Assembly (NCBI RefSeq): GCF_001989995.2
Contig: NZ_JAHGUP010000006.1
Span: forward strand, 1 to 64,000
DNA length: 64,000 nt
Origin: Vibrio anguillarum
GTDB lineage: Bacteria > Pseudomonadota > Gammaproteobacteria > Enterobacterales > Vibrionaceae
Direction of reading: 5' to 3'
Made by a program: the position numbers and the translations under genes. The notes below the pieces were generated by a model. It was not told the DNA's origin. It saw only the letters and a list, made by a program, of their open reading frames with translations, and did no database searches. Shown here piece after piece: positions 20,657 through 30,422 of this stretch. How positions within the stretch are numbered: position 1 is the stretch's first letter; each line of letters begins with the position of its first letter.

Positions 20657-21791
20657 TTCACGTATTTCAGCGGCGCTCAGTGCTCGTCACGATCTTGGGC
20701 TTTCTCGTTCTCTTATCGAGCTTGAGGGAGGCAACCAGGTTCGATTGTGCAAAGATGGCCGCCAGTATCTTAACTTTTCCAGTAACGATTACCTTGGCCT
20801 TGCACATGACTCAGAATTGATTGCCGCTTGGCAGCAAGGGCTGAGTATGTATGGTTGCGGTAGTGGCGCATCTCCTTTGGTCACAGGCTTTAGCTCAGCC
20901 CATCGCAACCTTGAATCTAACTTGTGTGAGTGGCTAGGTTATGAGCGAGCCATTTTGTTTGGCTCGGGTTTTAGTGCTAATCAGGCACTGCTGTTTAGCC
21001 TGCTCAATAAAGACGATTTGCTACTGCAAGATAAACTTAACCACGCCTCTTTGATGGAAGCAGGAATGCTTTGCGCAGCCAGTATGAAGCGTTTTCGGCA
21101 CAACGATGTCACTCATCTTAAGCAACAGCTTAACAGCGATAGTCATACGTTAGTGGTGACTGAAGGGGTCTTTAGCATGGATGGTGATTGTGCACCGCTG
21201 TGCGAAATCACGGATGCACTGCAAGGTGAAGCGTGGTTGGCAGTCGATGATGCACACGGCATCGGTGTGTTGGGCGAGGGTGGGGCAGGCAGTTGCAGTG
21301 CGGCAGGAATAAAACCACAGCTCTTAGTGGTGACCTTTGGCAAAGCCTTGGGGTTATCGGGTGCAGCTATCTTATGCAATCAAGAGGTGGGTGACTTTCT
21401 TACGCAGTTTGCTCGTCACCACGTCTATTCTACAGCCATGCCGCCAGCGCAAGCTTATGCAGTAACTCATGCTATTTCAATGGTCACTCAGCAGTCTTGG
21501 CGCAGAGAAAAACTAACTGAGCTGCAAGCTTATTACGCTGAATCCATGCAAGGTTTCGATGGTTATGTTGAAACGCTAACGCCAATCAAACCCTACCTTG
21601 TTGGTGAGGCGCAAACAGCATTGAATATCGCCGAACAATTGCGACATCACGGGTGTTGGTTGACCGCGATTCGCCCACCAACGGTGGCTCAAGGCCGCGC
21701 CCGATTGCGTATCACTCTAACCGCCAACCACACTATTGCTGACATAGATCAACTAACCACACAACTGCAACGTGCGCTAGAGGAGAGCTGA
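20643..21791 (+). CDS. bioF: 8-amino-7-oxononanoate synthase
   Basis: BioF condenses pimeloyl-ACP/CoA with alanine to give KAPA, using PLP. The 382-residue product shows [15 protein letters not shown], the [14 protein letters not shown] substrate loop, [14 protein letters not shown], and the PLP-lysine motif [13 protein letters not shown]. An in-frame ATG at 20628 would add five residues and overlap bioB further. ATG 20643 is chosen on length and on alignment with E. coli BioF. The overlap with the bioB end indicates translational coupling. Confidence 0.95.
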   Translation: MPAFNSRISAALSARHDLGLSRSLIELEGGNQVRLCKDGRQYLNFSSNDYLGLAHDSELIAAWQQGLSMYGCGSGASPLVTGFSSAHRNLESNLCEWLGYERAILFGSGFSANQALLFSLLNKDDLLLQDKLNHASLMEAGMLCAASMKRFRHNDVTHLKQQLNSDSHTLVVTEGVFSMDGDCAPLCEITDALQGEAWLAVDDAHGIGVLGEGGAGSCSAAGIKPQLLVVTFGKALGLSGAAILCNQEVGDFLTQFARHHVYSTAMPPAQAYAVTHAISMVTQQSWRREKLTELQAYYAESMQGFDGYVETLTPIKPYLVGEAQTALNIAEQLRHHGCWLTAIRPPTVAQGRARLRITLTANHTIADIDQLTTQLQRALEES

Positions 21792-21793
21792 AT

Positions 21794-22597
21794 ATGTCAC
21801 AAACTCATGCGATAGAGATAAATGCGCTGCATGACAAAGCCGCCATTGCCCATTCTTTTAGCCGCGCGGCAAAGCATTATGATGTACATGCCGCTTTTCA
21901 ACGTGACGTAGGACACCGTTTATTGGACAAAATGCCGCACAGTCTAGTAGGGAAAAGAGTGCTCGATCTTGGTTGTGGTACGGGCTATTTTTCAGAGCAA
22001 CTGCGGCGTAGAGGGGCGTATGTGGTATGTGCTGACCTCTCCAGTGAGATGCTAGTACAAGCTAAAATACGTTGTGGTGATGTTGGCGTCACCTACTATC
22101 AAGCCGATGCTGAGGCGCTTCCTTTCGCCAACGCCTCTTTTGATTACGTTTTTTCTAGCTTAGCGCTGCAGTGGTGTGATGACCTTGTTCTACCACTGCG
22201 ACAAATTCACCGCGTATTGAAACCACAAGGGATGGCTTATTTTTCGACATTATTGGACGGTTCGCTGTTTGAACTGAAACAAGCGTGGACAAAAATTGAT
22301 ACACATCAACACGTCAATGATTTCATCACACTCAATCAGGTAAAAATTGCGTTAGCGCAATCTCACGGTTACCACCATCAACTAGACTTGCCTTCGATCA
22401 CAGTTTGGTATGACAAAGCTTTTTCCTTGATGAGAGATCTTAAAGGAATTGGTGCAAATCACGTAAGTGGACGCTCACAAGGGTTAACAAGCCGCAAGGC
22501 TCTACTGCAAATTGAGCAGGCATACCAAGCATTTCAAAACCATCAAGGTCTTCTACCTGCAACTTATCAGGTTTGTTTAGGGGTTATACATCGATGA
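21794..22597 (+). CDS. bioC: Malonyl-ACP O-methyltransferase
   Basis: BioC methylates malonyl-ACP so that it can be elongated by the fatty acid synthase to pimeloyl-ACP, the first step of this biotin route. The 267-residue protein has the SAM-binding motif [15 protein letters not shown] (about residues 56–70), followed by [11 protein letters not shown] and the [20 protein letters not shown] segment typical of BioC. It starts 2 nt after the bioF stop, with GGAGAG upstream. Its stop overlaps the bioD start (ATGA). The partner esterase that removes the methyl (BioH or an equivalent) is not in this window and must be elsewhere. Confidence 0.94.
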   Translation: MSQTHAIEINALHDKAAIAHSFSRAAKHYDVHAAFQRDVGHRLLDKMPHSLVGKRVLDLGCGTGYFSEQLRRRGAYVVCADLSSEMLVQAKIRCGDVGVTYYQADAEALPFANASFDYVFSSLALQWCDDLVLPLRQIHRVLKPQGMAYFSTLLDGSLFELKQAWTKIDTHQHVNDFITLNQVKIALAQSHGYHHQLDLPSITVWYDKAFSLMRDLKGIGANHVSGRSQGLTSRKALLQIEQAYQAFQNHQGLLPATYQVCLGVIHR

Positions 22598-23280
22598 TTG
22601 ATGCATTTTTTATTGCGGGTACGGACACCGACGTTGGAAAAACGGTCGCTTCAAAAGCGATTCTACAAGCATTAGCCGCCAAGGATTTGGTGACTATTGG
22701 CTACAAACCCGTTGCCGCTGGTAGCGAAAAAACGGAATTTGGCTTACGCAACTCAGATGCGTTACATCTGATGAAAGCGGCAACCAAAGAGATGCCCTAT
22801 GGTGATGTGAATCCATATTCTTTAGCGCTCCCTACATCACCACATATCGCCGCAAAACATGAACACGTCGAGATTGATTATGGCGTGCTCAGTAGCAAAT
22901 TAGCTAAGCATAAAGCGAACGCTGACATTGTGTTGATCGAAGGTGCTGGTGGTTGGCGCGTTCCGATCTCCGATACGGACTGCTTGTCTACTTGGGTTAA
23001 ACAAGAACAACTACCAGTGGTATTAGTGGTAGGGATTAAACTAGGTTGCTTAAGCCATGCAATTTTAACAGCGGAAAGTATTATCGCCGACGGGTTGAAG
23101 ATTGTTGGCTGGGTAGCCAACCGAGTGAACCCCGGAACTGAGCATTACGCTGAAATTATTGCAATGTTGGAATCGCGCATTCCAGCGCCTAAGCTTGGTG
23201 AAATACCCTATGTGCCAACGGTAAAACGGCAACAAATTGGTAAGTATATTAATGTTGATCCGCTGCTTGCGTCAGAGTAA
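22594..23280 (+). CDS. bioD: Dethiobiotin synthetase
   Basis: BioD carboxylates diaminopelargonate with ATP and CO2 to form dethiobiotin. The 228-residue P-loop protein starts [20 protein letters not shown], where GTDTDVGKT is the Walker A of the family. The substrate region [10 protein letters not shown] and the [13 protein letters not shown] loop are also present. The start at 22594 overlaps the bioC stop by 4 nt, so an upstream in-frame ATG at 22573 was rejected. It is the last gene of the operon, followed by a strong terminator. Confidence 0.96.
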   Translation: MIDAFFIAGTDTDVGKTVASKAILQALAAKDLVTIGYKPVAAGSEKTEFGLRNSDALHLMKAATKEMPYGDVNPYSLALPTSPHIAAKHEHVEIDYGVLSSKLAKHKANADIVLIEGAGGWRVPISDTDCLSTWVKQEQLPVVLVVGIKLGCLSHAILTAESIIADGLKIVGWVANRVNPGTEHYAEIIAMLESRIPAPKLGEIPYVPTVKRQQIGKYINVDPLLASE

Positions 23281-23297
23281 GCGATGTGAATCAGCCC

Positions 23298-23328
23298 AAA
23301 GGCATCTCTTAGCGAGATGCCTTTTTTG
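23298..23328 (+). terminator. Terminator of bioBFCD
   Basis: A perfect 11-bp stem, AAAGGCATCTC (23298–23308) with GAGATGCCTTT (23314–23324), is followed by T residues. Confidence 0.92.
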
Positions 23329-23341
23329 ATCAAGCAGGTTA

Positions 23342-23875
23342 TTACCGCAGCTTATTGACGGGGGTTTTCGCGAACTGAGCTAAAACAACAAAAGCGAGCA
23401 CCAGCAAGTTAGCAGCATAGATGACCACTAGCCACTGTGGCATGGAAAGCGTTAAAAATTGCCATACCACTTTCGAACAGTCACCGTTAGCTTCGAACAT
23501 CCAAGGTGCCCATTGATTGAGTGGTGCCCAGCTGGGGAAAGTGACAAATAAATCACAAGTGGCAAAAGGAGAAGGGTTGAATTGGTAATCCACATGTTGC
23601 ATAGCTAAGGTCAAACCTTTATAAGCACTGGCTCCCCAAGTAACGAGTCCAATCCAACGAACAATCGGATTATTGGGTGCGATTAAGCCAAGCAGAGCTG
23701 CTCCGCCAATTCCTAGCATCGCCACACGTTCATAAATGCACATCACACACGGCGCGAGCATCATGATGTGCTGAAAAAAAAGCGCACAAGCCTCAAAAAA
23801 AACCACAAAAAGAAGTAATAAAAACCAAGATTTTCTCGATTGAGAGAACAGTTTCAGAGTAGAAAAAAAAGTCAC
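23342..23875 (-). CDS. dsbB: Disulfide bond formation protein DsbB
   Basis: DsbB is a four-helix inner-membrane protein that reoxidises periplasmic DsbA and passes electrons to quinone. The 177-residue sequence has the first redox pair in APCVMCIYER (Cys43 and Cys46) and the second in FATCDLF (Cys107) and NGDCSKV (Cys133), the usual spacing. Hydrophobic segments lie at about 18–36, 48–66, 71–88 and 148–168. The start is GTG 23875, where AGGT lies 8 nt upstream. A TTG two codons earlier is too close to that site. A hairpin terminator sits just upstream, so expression may depend on read-through from nhaB. Confidence 0.93.
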   Translation of the reverse strand: MTFFSTLKLFSQSRKSWFLLLLFVVFFEACALFFQHIMMLAPCVMCIYERVAMLGIGGAALLGLIAPNNPIVRWIGLVTWGASAYKGLTLAMQHVDYQFNPSPFATCDLFVTFPSWAPLNQWAPWMFEANGDCSKVVWQFLTLSMPQWLVVIYAANLLVLAFVVLAQFAKTPVNKLR

Positions 23876-23891
23876 ATTCAATACCTGTAAA

Positions 23892-23924
23892 GAATAAAAA
23901 GCCCTGATAGTTCAGAGCTTTTTA
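23892..23924 (-). terminator. Terminator/attenuator between nhaB and dsbB
   Basis: AAAGCCCTGA (23898–23907) and TCAGAGCTTT (23912–23921) form a 10-bp stem with one G·T pair and a 4-nt loop. On the minus strand TTTATTC follows. Only about 16 nt separate it from the dsbB start. Confidence 0.7.
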
Positions 23925-23956
23925 ACTTAGATAAGTTTCATTATCAACCGAATATT

Positions 23957-25546
23957 TTAATGCCCGGCAGAGATGGCTTGAACTGCTTTGGCTGAATGGT
24001 GCGTAATCCACCCTAAGTCATAAAAATGCGCAGTCATGGGTTCAACTAAGAAGACAATGCCAAACAGGCCAACTAATGCCAATACAATCGTGTAAGGCAG
24101 AGCCATGATGACCATTTTGCCATAAGAAAGGCGGATCAATGGTGCAAGTGCTGATGTTAATAAGAATAAGAAAGCGGCTTGACCGTTTGGTGTTGCTACT
24201 GACGGTAAGTTCGTACCTGTGTTAATCGCGACAGCCAATAAATCGAATTGGTCACGCGTGATAACACCTTCTAATAGCGCTGTTTTGACTTCATTAATAT
24301 AGACAGTGCCAACGAAAACGTTATCCGAAACCATCGACAAAAGCCCGTTAGCCACATAGAAGAGAGCAAGCTGAGCCCCTTTATCTTCAACATTCAACAC
24401 AGCATCGATAACTGGTTTAAAGAGTTGTTGATCGATAATTACGGCTACGATGGAGAAGAATACCGCCAGCAGCGCCGTAAAGGGTAGGGCTTCTTCAAAT
24501 GCTTTGCCTAGCGAATGTTCTTCTATCACACCAGTAAATGCTGTCGCCAAAATAATAACTGAAAGACCAATCAATCCCACTGCCGCTAAGTGCAGTGCCA
24601 ATCCAACAATCAGCCAGACAGCAATAGCGCCTTGGATCCAAAGTTTTGCGACGTCTTGATTGGTTCGATTTTTGCGCTCAGCCGTGTCAAAATCGACCAG
24701 AATTTGACGAACGTTAGCGGGTAATTCTGCGCCGTAACCAAATAGCTTCAGCTTTTCAACTAACACACAGGTCAAAATACCACAGAGAAAAACAGGTACG
24801 GTTACCGGAGACATACGGATGATAAACTCGCCAAAAAACCAACCTGCTTGATCGGCGATGATCAGGTTTTGTGGTTCACCAACCATGGTCATCACCCCGC
24901 CTAAAGCGGTACCTACGCCAGCATGCATCAGTAGTGAGCGCAAAAACGCACGATAGTTTTCTAGGTCATCACGTGTTAGTTCTGAGATATGCTCATCTTG
25001 AGTATGGTCATGAGCGGAGCTTGTCCCTTGTCCCGATGCCACTTTGTGATAAATCGAGTAAAACCCGACGGCGACACTGATGACCACAGCGATAACTGTT
25101 AAAGCATCCAAAAATGCAGACAGGAAAGCAGCTGTAATGCAAAAGGCGACCGAAAGCATCGCTTTTGAACGAATACCAAGTAGTATTTTGGTGAAGATGA
25201 ACAGCAATAGCTGTTTCATGAAATAGATACCAGCCACCATAAACACCAGTAGCAGCAGAACTTCGATGTTATTCACAAGCTCATGTTTTACTTGCTCTGC
25301 ACTGGTCATCCCAATGGCGATAGCTTCGATAGCCAGTAAGCCACCAGGTTGCAGGGGATAGCATTTAAGCGCCATCGCTAGGGTGAAAATGAATTCAACC
25401 ACAAGTAGCCAACCAGCAATAAATGGGTCGACCAAAAAGAAAACAATCGGGTTGATAATGAGAAAAGCAATAATGGCAACTTTGTACCAGTCAGGGGCTT
25501 TACCAAGAAAGTTCTTGAGAAAAGCGCTTCCGAGGGACATCGGCAT
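23957..25546 (-). CDS. nhaB: Na+/H+ antiporter NhaB
   Basis: NhaB expels sodium in exchange for protons, contributing to sodium and pH balance in salt-living vibrios. The 529-residue polytopic membrane protein starts [24 protein letters not shown], very close to Vibrio NhaB sequences as I recall them. It has about a dozen hydrophobic segments and conserved stretches such as [25 protein letters not shown] and [19 protein letters not shown] hydrophilic loop near residues 170–200 ([16 protein letters not shown]) is typical of the family. It diverges from fadR across a long AT-rich gap, as in other vibrios and E. coli. Confidence 0.97.
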   Translation of the reverse strand: MPMSLGSAFLKNFLGKAPDWYKVAIIAFLIINPIVFFLVDPFIAGWLLVVEFIFTLAMALKCYPLQPGGLLAIEAIAIGMTSAEQVKHELVNNIEVLLLLVFMVAGIYFMKQLLLFIFTKILLGIRSKAMLSVAFCITAAFLSAFLDALTVIAVVISVAVGFYSIYHKVASGQGTSSAHDHTQDEHISELTRDDLENYRAFLRSLLMHAGVGTALGGVMTMVGEPQNLIIADQAGWFFGEFIIRMSPVTVPVFLCGILTCVLVEKLKLFGYGAELPANVRQILVDFDTAERKNRTNQDVAKLWIQGAIAVWLIVGLALHLAAVGLIGLSVIILATAFTGVIEEHSLGKAFEEALPFTALLAVFFSIVAVIIDQQLFKPVIDAVLNVEDKGAQLALFYVANGLLSMVSDNVFVGTVYINEVKTALLEGVITRDQFDLLAVAINTGTNLPSVATPNGQAAFLFLLTSALAPLIRLSYGKMVIMALPYTIVLALVGLFGIVFLVEPMTAHFYDLGWITHHSAKAVQAISAGH

Positions 25547-25689
25547 GGGTAGTTCTCTTACTGTTGAGATGATAGACGCTGTCAGCTTATCTTTAATTCA
25601 TTATGTGAAGTGGCCAAATAGAACGTGTTAAACACGAAAACAGTATCTATCGGCAATGTTCTAGCGAAACAACAAACCGTTTAGGGATT

Positions 25690-25839
25690 ATGGTTTTACC
25701 AAGACACTCCTTGAGTGAGACAAGCAATCCTTACTTCGACCGTCACTCTACTCCGCAAGCTTTTTTAGTCAATAATAATCAGGTTATTGATAAAACACTT
25801 ACCGATATTTTGGTCAAAAACGCGATCAAAGTTGGGTAA
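25690..25839 (+). CDS. Possible small ORF, 49 residues, unknown
   Basis: ATG 25690 to TAA 25837–25839 encodes 49 residues of balanced composition (starts MVLPRHSLSETSNPYFDRHS, contains NNNQVIDKTLTDILVKNA, ends IKVG). AGGGATT lies just upstream as a weak ribosome-binding site. The frame is open for 76 codons from the previous stop. It has no signal peptide or membrane segment and matches no family I recognise. It could be a small cytoplasmic protein, the remnant of a decayed gene, or chance. Confidence 0.3.
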   Translation: MVLPRHSLSETSNPYFDRHSTPQAFLVNNNQVIDKTLTDILVKNAIKVG

Positions 25840-26003
25840 GCATAGCATAAGAGTTGCGAAAAATTCACGCCGAGCCGTATTTTGAAGTGGAGTTAAGGTA
25901 ATAGGCATCTAAATGACTAAAAAGAGCGAATTTTGCAAGCTTAAATTGATTATTTTAAGTTTATTAATGTGAGTTATATCTCTTTATTTTTTCTACTCTT
26001 ATG

Positions 26004-26024
26004 AGTTCTTCCTTTTGAAGAACT
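26004..26024. repeat. Perfect hairpin in nhaB–fadR gap
   Basis: AGTTCTTC (26004–26011) pairs with GAAGAACT (26017–26024) around loop CTTTT. No T tract follows on the plus strand and only TTTTTAGC-type sequence precedes it on the minus strand. Its role is unknown. Confidence 0.5.
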
Positions 26025-26127
26025 GCTAAAAATTACCATTTCATTGACTCGGTATTGTTCATAAACAAGATGATTAAATTAGAGTTTAAGCTCTATTTTG
26101 TTTGTGATAACTTCGCGGATGGTTTGT

Positions 26128-26156
26128 TTCCGATAACGTTCAACTAGTGGTATGAT
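26128..26156 (+). promoter_or_regulatory. Candidate fadR promoter
   Basis: TATGAT (26151–26156) as −10 lies 17 nt after TTCCGA (26128–26133), a poor −35. Transcription would start near 26163, about 40 nt before fadR. Confidence 0.4.
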
Positions 26157-26201
26157 GAGTCCCATTCGACCCAAATAAATAGAAAACTGGATAAGTACTT
26201 A

Positions 26202-27041
26202 ATGGTCATTAAGGCAAAAAGCCCAGCAGGTTTTGCTGAAAAATACATAATTGAGAGCATTTGGAATGGTCGCTTTGCACCGGGTTCTATCTTACCTGCA
26301 GAGCGCGAACTTTCAGAATTAATTGGTGTAACACGTACAACGCTTCGAGAAGTATTACAACGCTTAGCCCGTGATGGTTGGTTGACTATACAGCATGGTA
26401 AACCAACGAAAGTAAACCAATTTATGGAAACTTCCGGTTTACACATATTAGATACACTAATGACGCTCGATGCTGAAAATGCCACCAGTATTGTGGAAGA
26501 TTTACTTGCGGCTCGGACAAATATTAGCCCCATATTTATGCGTTATGCATTTAAAGTGAACAAAGAGCCTGCCGAGCGCACTATTACTAATGTTATCGAA
26601 AGCTGTGAAGCACTATTAAGTGCCAAATCTTGGGATTCTTTTATGGAGTTATCTCCTTATGCACAGAAAATCCAACAGCATATTAAAGATGATGGTGAAA
26701 AAGACGAATATAAACGTCAGCAAATATTGATTGCGAAAACCTTTAATTTTTACGATTACATGTTATTTCAGCGTTTAGCGTTTCACTCAGGAAATCAAAT
26801 TTATGGTTTGATTTTTAATGGGCTAAAGAAATTATATGACCGAGTTGGCAGCTATTATTTCTCTAATCCAGAAGCACGCGAGTTAGCCTTGCAGTTTTAC
26901 CGTGAATTATTAGCAGTATGTGAAAGTGGCAATCGTGAGCAGTTGCCGATTGTGATCCGTCATTACGGTATTGACAGCGCTCACATATGGAATCAAATGA
27001 AAACAACGTTACCGACAAATTTTACAGAAGATGATCATTAG
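26202..27041 (+). CDS. fadR: Fatty acid metabolism regulator FadR (long Vibrio form)
   Basis: FadR is a GntR-family factor that represses fatty-acid degradation genes and activates unsaturated fatty-acid synthesis, releasing DNA when it binds long-chain acyl-CoA. The 279-residue protein has the winged-helix domain at 1–75 ([31 protein letters not shown]) and an all-helical acyl-CoA domain after it. It is about 40 residues longer than E. coli FadR (239). The extra residues lie around 148–185 ([20 protein letters not shown] region), between the AFMEL-like helix and [13 protein letters not shown]. In V. cholerae this insertion creates a second ligand-binding site (published structure, from memory). 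ATG 26202 gives [16 protein letters not shown], matching the family start. Confidence 0.97.
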   Translation: MVIKAKSPAGFAEKYIIESIWNGRFAPGSILPAERELSELIGVTRTTLREVLQRLARDGWLTIQHGKPTKVNQFMETSGLHILDTLMTLDAENATSIVEDLLAARTNISPIFMRYAFKVNKEPAERTITNVIESCEALLSAKSWDSFMELSPYAQKIQQHIKDDGEKDEYKRQQILIAKTFNFYDYMLFQRLAFHSGNQIYGLIFNGLKKLYDRVGSYYFSNPEARELALQFYRELLAVCESGNREQLPIVIRHYGIDSAHIWNQMKTTLPTNFTEDDH

Positions 27042-27060
27042 AAAATTCGTTTTACTGTAA

Positions 27061-27088
27061 AAAAAGCCCGTATGAAACGGGCTTTTTT
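27061..27088. terminator. Bidirectional terminator between fadR and CARF gene
   Basis: The stem AAAAAGCCCGT (27061–27071) with ACGGGCTTTTT (27077–27087) is flanked by A and T runs on its two sides and lies between convergent genes. Confidence 0.9.
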
Positions 27089-27093
27089 GTAGG

Positions 27094-28254
27094 TTAGATA
27101 TCTTCGTTACCACCCGCTTCTTTAAACCAAGCGGCTAAATGTAATTTTAAATCTTTCAGTTCATCTGGGCCGATTAAGGCCAACCCTAAATCTTCTGCAC
27201 GAGTAATGTCATTATGGCGGAGCGGGCGAAAGCTCACGAGCATAGCGCGAGCTTGTAGGCCACCAAGCAAATCACGTAATGATTCTAGCTTATAAAGCGT
27301 ATCATCGCCGTCATCACGCATACCTTTCGTTTTACATTCAATAATATGCAGTTTGTTATTCACCACTGTAGCGACATCGAGTTCATTTCTGACTTCTCGC
27401 TCACCTAATTGACGGTAGACTTGAACATTCAAAGAGCGATCTTGAATGGTTGGCATATCATCTTGGATCTGTCTTATTGTACTGTGCACTAATGTTTCTA
27501 ACCATTCTCCATTGGAAAATCGGCGCGCATCTTCGTTGGCGAAGGTTAAAATGCCATTTTGATAGGTGGCGATTTGTGCTTCGACAAGATCGGTCAACAG
27601 AATATGAAGTTCACGATACCCTTGTTGTTTTTCTGAAAGTGCAACATCTAGCCGCTGCTCTTTGCGGCACGTCGTCGCTAAATAGTTTAATGTGGCTAAA
27701 CCAGGACCAAGTTCTAATGCATTACTTGCCCAGCGCTCGCCGAGTTCGTAAAGTTTTTGGTCAAGTTGTGGCGGAATATGATGCTCACTAAATTCACCCC
27801 GTGCACCAAAAATGGTTAAGTAGTCTGAAATGGTAATGTGGTCTTGCACTTGGGTATTATTTTGACCATCGGGATAAAGCCAACACAGCTGATCACTGTT
27901 CGGTTCGACGACAAAAATAGGCCATTGATAGCTACGGAACACCTCATAAACGGATAATAAACGATGTCTCAAACCACAACTTGCGTTCAGCTTGACTTCG
28001 TCGTATCTGGTTTTCAAATCTTCCGCTAAAAACTGGATAGCTTGTTTGATTGCTGAGGTATTGGAACCCGATGGGATTTCAAAAAACTCAGAAGTGATAT
28101 CGCGCTGACTCAATACCGAGTGTAAACGTAAATACATTGATTTTTGGTCTTGATCACCGATGAAGACAATGTGCGAACTTACCGTTCGATTATCAAGCAG
28201 GGGAGTAACCAAGCGAATAGGGTCTTGGTCGATAATGCCAACATGAACAGCCAT
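27094..28254 (-). CDS. Orphan CARF-domain nuclease (DUF1887, VC1899/Card1-like)
   Basis: The 386-residue protein resembles V. cholerae VC1899, whose structure was solved as a protein of unknown function and is related to Card1/Can2, the cyclic-oligoadenylate-activated nucleases of type III CRISPR systems. The N-terminal CARF-like Rossmann domain covers about 1–150. The ligand loop reads LNASCGLRHRLLSVYE (89–104), departing from the usual TGGTK. A linker precedes the family motif NGEWLETLV (248–256). The C-terminal PD-(D/E)XK restriction-like domain has E291/D293 in NELDVAT and E306-C-K308 in IIECKTKG, so catalytic residues look intact. No cas gene or CRISPR array lies in the window. It is convergent with fadR. 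Its biological role outside CRISPR is unknown. Confidence 0.85.
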   Translation of the reverse strand: MAVHVGIIDQDPIRLVTPLLDNRTVSSHIVFIGDQDQKSMYLRLHSVLSQRDITSEFFEIPSGSNTSAIKQAIQFLAEDLKTRYDEVKLNASCGLRHRLLSVYEVFRSYQWPIFVVEPNSDQLCWLYPDGQNNTQVQDHITISDYLTIFGARGEFSEHHIPPQLDQKLYELGERWASNALELGPGLATLNYLATTCRKEQRLDVALSEKQQGYRELHILLTDLVEAQIATYQNGILTFANEDARRFSNGEWLETLVHSTIRQIQDDMPTIQDRSLNVQVYRQLGEREVRNELDVATVVNNKLHIIECKTKGMRDDGDDTLYKLESLRDLLGGLQARAMLVSFRPLRHNDITRAEDLGLALIGPDELKDLKLHLAAWFKEAGGNEDI

Positions 28255-28340
28255 AGATCATCCTCATGTTTGGCTTGCAAAGAGTAGGAGGTAGATAATA
28301 ATGCGCAAGCCGATAGTTATCATATAACGATGTGGCATCA

Positions 28341-28378
28341 AAAAAACAAGGGCGACTTTAGATTAAAAGCCGCCCTTG
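28341..28378 (-). terminator. Terminator of chemoreceptor gene
   Basis: CAAGGGCG (28347–28354) pairs with CGCCCTTG (28371–28378), with further inner pairing. On the minus strand a run of T follows, placing it after the chemoreceptor stop and before the CARF gene. Confidence 0.85.
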
Positions 28379-28430
28379 AGACATAATTTACATGTAACTT
28401 ACAAATGGGGTTGAGTTTGTTAACGGTCAC

Positions 28431-30422
28431 TCATAATGTAAAACGATGGACTAATTCATTCTGCTGATTAGCAAGCTGAGTTAGGTTGGCGCTTGCCTGT
28501 GCAATTTGAGACATGGCTTGATAGCTACCATCTGCGATTAAATTAATATCCTCGATACTGCGTGCAATGTCACCAGTTGTTTCACTTTGCTCGGCGGCCG
28601 CCTGTGTAATATGAGTACTCATCTGACTGATTTCTAGAATTAACGCTTGGATCTCTTCCATTGCGCTATTCGCCGTTGATGCTTGCTCGACAGAAAGTTC
28701 CATATCAGTCATGCAGCTTTCAATAACAGTACTGGCAGAAGATGAGCTGGATTGCAAGTTGCTGATCATACTTTCAATTTCAGACGTCGAATCCGTTGTG
28801 CGTTTTGCCAAAACACGAACTTCGTCAGCTACGACTGCAAACCCGCGCCCTTGCTCTCCAGCACGAGCAGCTTCAATCGCGGCATTGAGCGCCAATAAGT
28901 TGGTTTGTTCTGCAATGTTACGAATCACATCCAAGATAGAACCAATTTGGCTGCTCATTTTTTGCAGTTCACCGACAGCATCAACCGATTGATTTAAGCG
29001 AGTCTCAAGTTGATTAATGGTGGTGATATTGTCACTCATAATTTTACGGCCAGATTCAGAAGCCGATTCAACTTTCTGCACCATCTCTAGCGAACTTTGA
29101 GCACTTTGCGCTACTTCTTGTACTGAATGAGCCATTTCTGTCATTGCGGTTGCCACGCTCGCGGTTTGCTCACGTTGGGTGCTGAGTTGTGACTGTGCTT
29201 TTGAAGAGGTGGTTTGGTTATGGTTAGCTGTGTTGGTTAAATTTTCAGAAGCATCATTCAACTGCACCAAAATATGGTGCAAATTATCTGCTAGCGAATT
29301 GATGTGGCCACTTAAGCGACTAAACTCGTTGTTGTAACGAATTTCAATGCGTTGTGTCATATCTCCTTTTGTCAGCCCTTCTAGCGTTTTGAGTATACGA
29401 TTTAACGGCTCACGAACACTTTGCGCAATGTGGTAACCAATACCCGTAGCCACTAGCACAACCGCAATACCAATCACGATCGCTTTAATAACTCCTTGCT
29501 TATAGACTTCCCCGGCTTCTCGCAGAGAGGCATTTAAACCGTCGGTCGCAGTATCGTTAAAAGAGTCTAAAATCGTCATTGCTTTATCGACCTCGATAGC
29601 CAAATTCGCAATGTTTTCATAAAGGGCTGTTTTCGCTAGTAAGTAACTATTGTGTTGATCAAGCACACCACCCTTTTGTCCAATATCTTGAGAGAACTTT
29701 TGGACGAGATCGTCAAATGTTTTTTTCAGTTCAGGTAATTGGGTCGATAAGCCTCGGTAAGCGTAGTTGAGGTGCGTGACCGCTTTTTTATTCATGGTGA
29801 CGGCCTTGTCAACAAAGGCGACATCCGAACTGGCCAAAGCGTCTGAAGTGATTAATTCCGCATCTTTCAATTTAATGAAATAACTTTTCGCCATGACTTT
29901 AACTGAAATACTATTTTGCCCATCGACAAAATCTTTCATTCCGGTGCTTAAATCGGCATGAAGTCTTTGAAATTCACGAGTTGATTTTTGCACTTGAGCT
30001 TGCGCCTCAAACATCGCCTGATAATTATTCATGGCTTGTTCTGCTTCTGAAAAGTAGCGGAGTTCCATCTGTTTAAGTTGGCTTATCCGCTCTTCAAGAG
30101 AGGGGTTCATTGCACTTGCTTGTTGGAGCTGGTTTAGCACGTCAGCAAAATCTTGTTTTGCTTTAGCAAATTCTGAACGCATCACATTCATGCGATCTTG
30201 GTTTTGTGTCGTCAAAAAGTCCTTAAAAGATTTATCGGCAGAAAGCAGTTGAACACTTGTTTTGTTTGACAAAGAAACGAGCGGTAAGGCGGTGGTTGAT
30301 ACACTTTCGAAATTAGAATGAATTTGATTCATTCCTCCCATCATAATGGCGGTCGTTACTGCAAACATGATGATGATCAGTGTGAAACCAGCGTACATTC
30401 GCCTAATCACTGAACCCTTCAT
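28431..30422 (-). CDS. Methyl-accepting chemotaxis protein
   Basis: This 663-residue transmembrane chemoreceptor would signal to CheA/CheW. It has TM1 at about 9–30, a large periplasmic helical sensor region at 31–308 and TM2 at about 311–331. A HAMP domain follows ([19 protein letters not shown]), then the cytoplasmic signalling hairpin with the invariant tip [20 protein letters not shown] and [18 protein letters not shown]. The periplasmic part, about 275 residues of predicted helix, is the size of a double four-helix (HBM-type) sensor. The ligand is not predictable. An in-frame start 45 nt upstream exists, but the ATG at 30422 has a strong GGGAGAGG site and begins the TM1-containing MKGSVIRRM. 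No CheR/CheB pentapeptide is seen at the C-terminus. Confidence 0.93.
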   Translation of the reverse strand: MKGSVIRRMYAGFTLIIIMFAVTTAIMMGGMNQIHSNFESVSTTALPLVSLSNKTSVQLLSADKSFKDFLTTQNQDRMNVMRSEFAKAKQDFADVLNQLQQASAMNPSLEERISQLKQMELRYFSEAEQAMNNYQAMFEAQAQVQKSTREFQRLHADLSTGMKDFVDGQNSISVKVMAKSYFIKLKDAELITSDALASSDVAFVDKAVTMNKKAVTHLNYAYRGLSTQLPELKKTFDDLVQKFSQDIGQKGGVLDQHNSYLLAKTALYENIANLAIEVDKAMTILDSFNDTATDGLNASLREAGEVYKQGVIKAIVIGIAVVLVATGIGYHIAQSVREPLNRILKTLEGLTKGDMTQRIEIRYNNEFSRLSGHINSLADNLHHILVQLNDASENLTNTANHNQTTSSKAQSQLSTQREQTASVATAMTEMAHSVQEVAQSAQSSLEMVQKVESASESGRKIMSDNITTINQLETRLNQSVDAVGELQKMSSQIGSILDVIRNIAEQTNLLALNAAIEAARAGEQGRGFAVVADEVRVLAKRTTDSTSEIESMISNLQSSSSSASTVIESCMTDMELSVEQASTANSAMEEIQALILEISQMSTHITQAAAEQSETTGDIARSIEDINLIADGSYQAMSQIAQASANLTQLANQQNELVHRFTL

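Larger units (their letters stand above)
25547..26201. other. Long AT-rich intergenic region between nhaB and fadR
   Basis: These 655 nt hold the divergent nhaB and fadR promoters. A frame free of stops runs on the plus strand from 25609 to 25839 and contains a possible 49-codon ORF. From about 25880 the DNA becomes strongly AT-rich, with a perfect 8-bp hairpin AGTTCTTC/GAAGAACT at 26004–26024. The spacing is unusually large for this otherwise compact window. Confidence 0.6.

Noticed and set aside
26140-26201. FadR operator (auto-regulation) upstream of fadR
   Set aside because: CAACTAGTGGTATGATG and AACTGGATAAGTACTTA match only one half of the FadR consensus; too weak to call.
28711-28992. 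Antisense frame in the first chemoreceptor that resembles one in the second (62950–63192)
   Set aside because: The similarity arises because both are opposite the conserved receptor tip; they are shadows, not a gene family.
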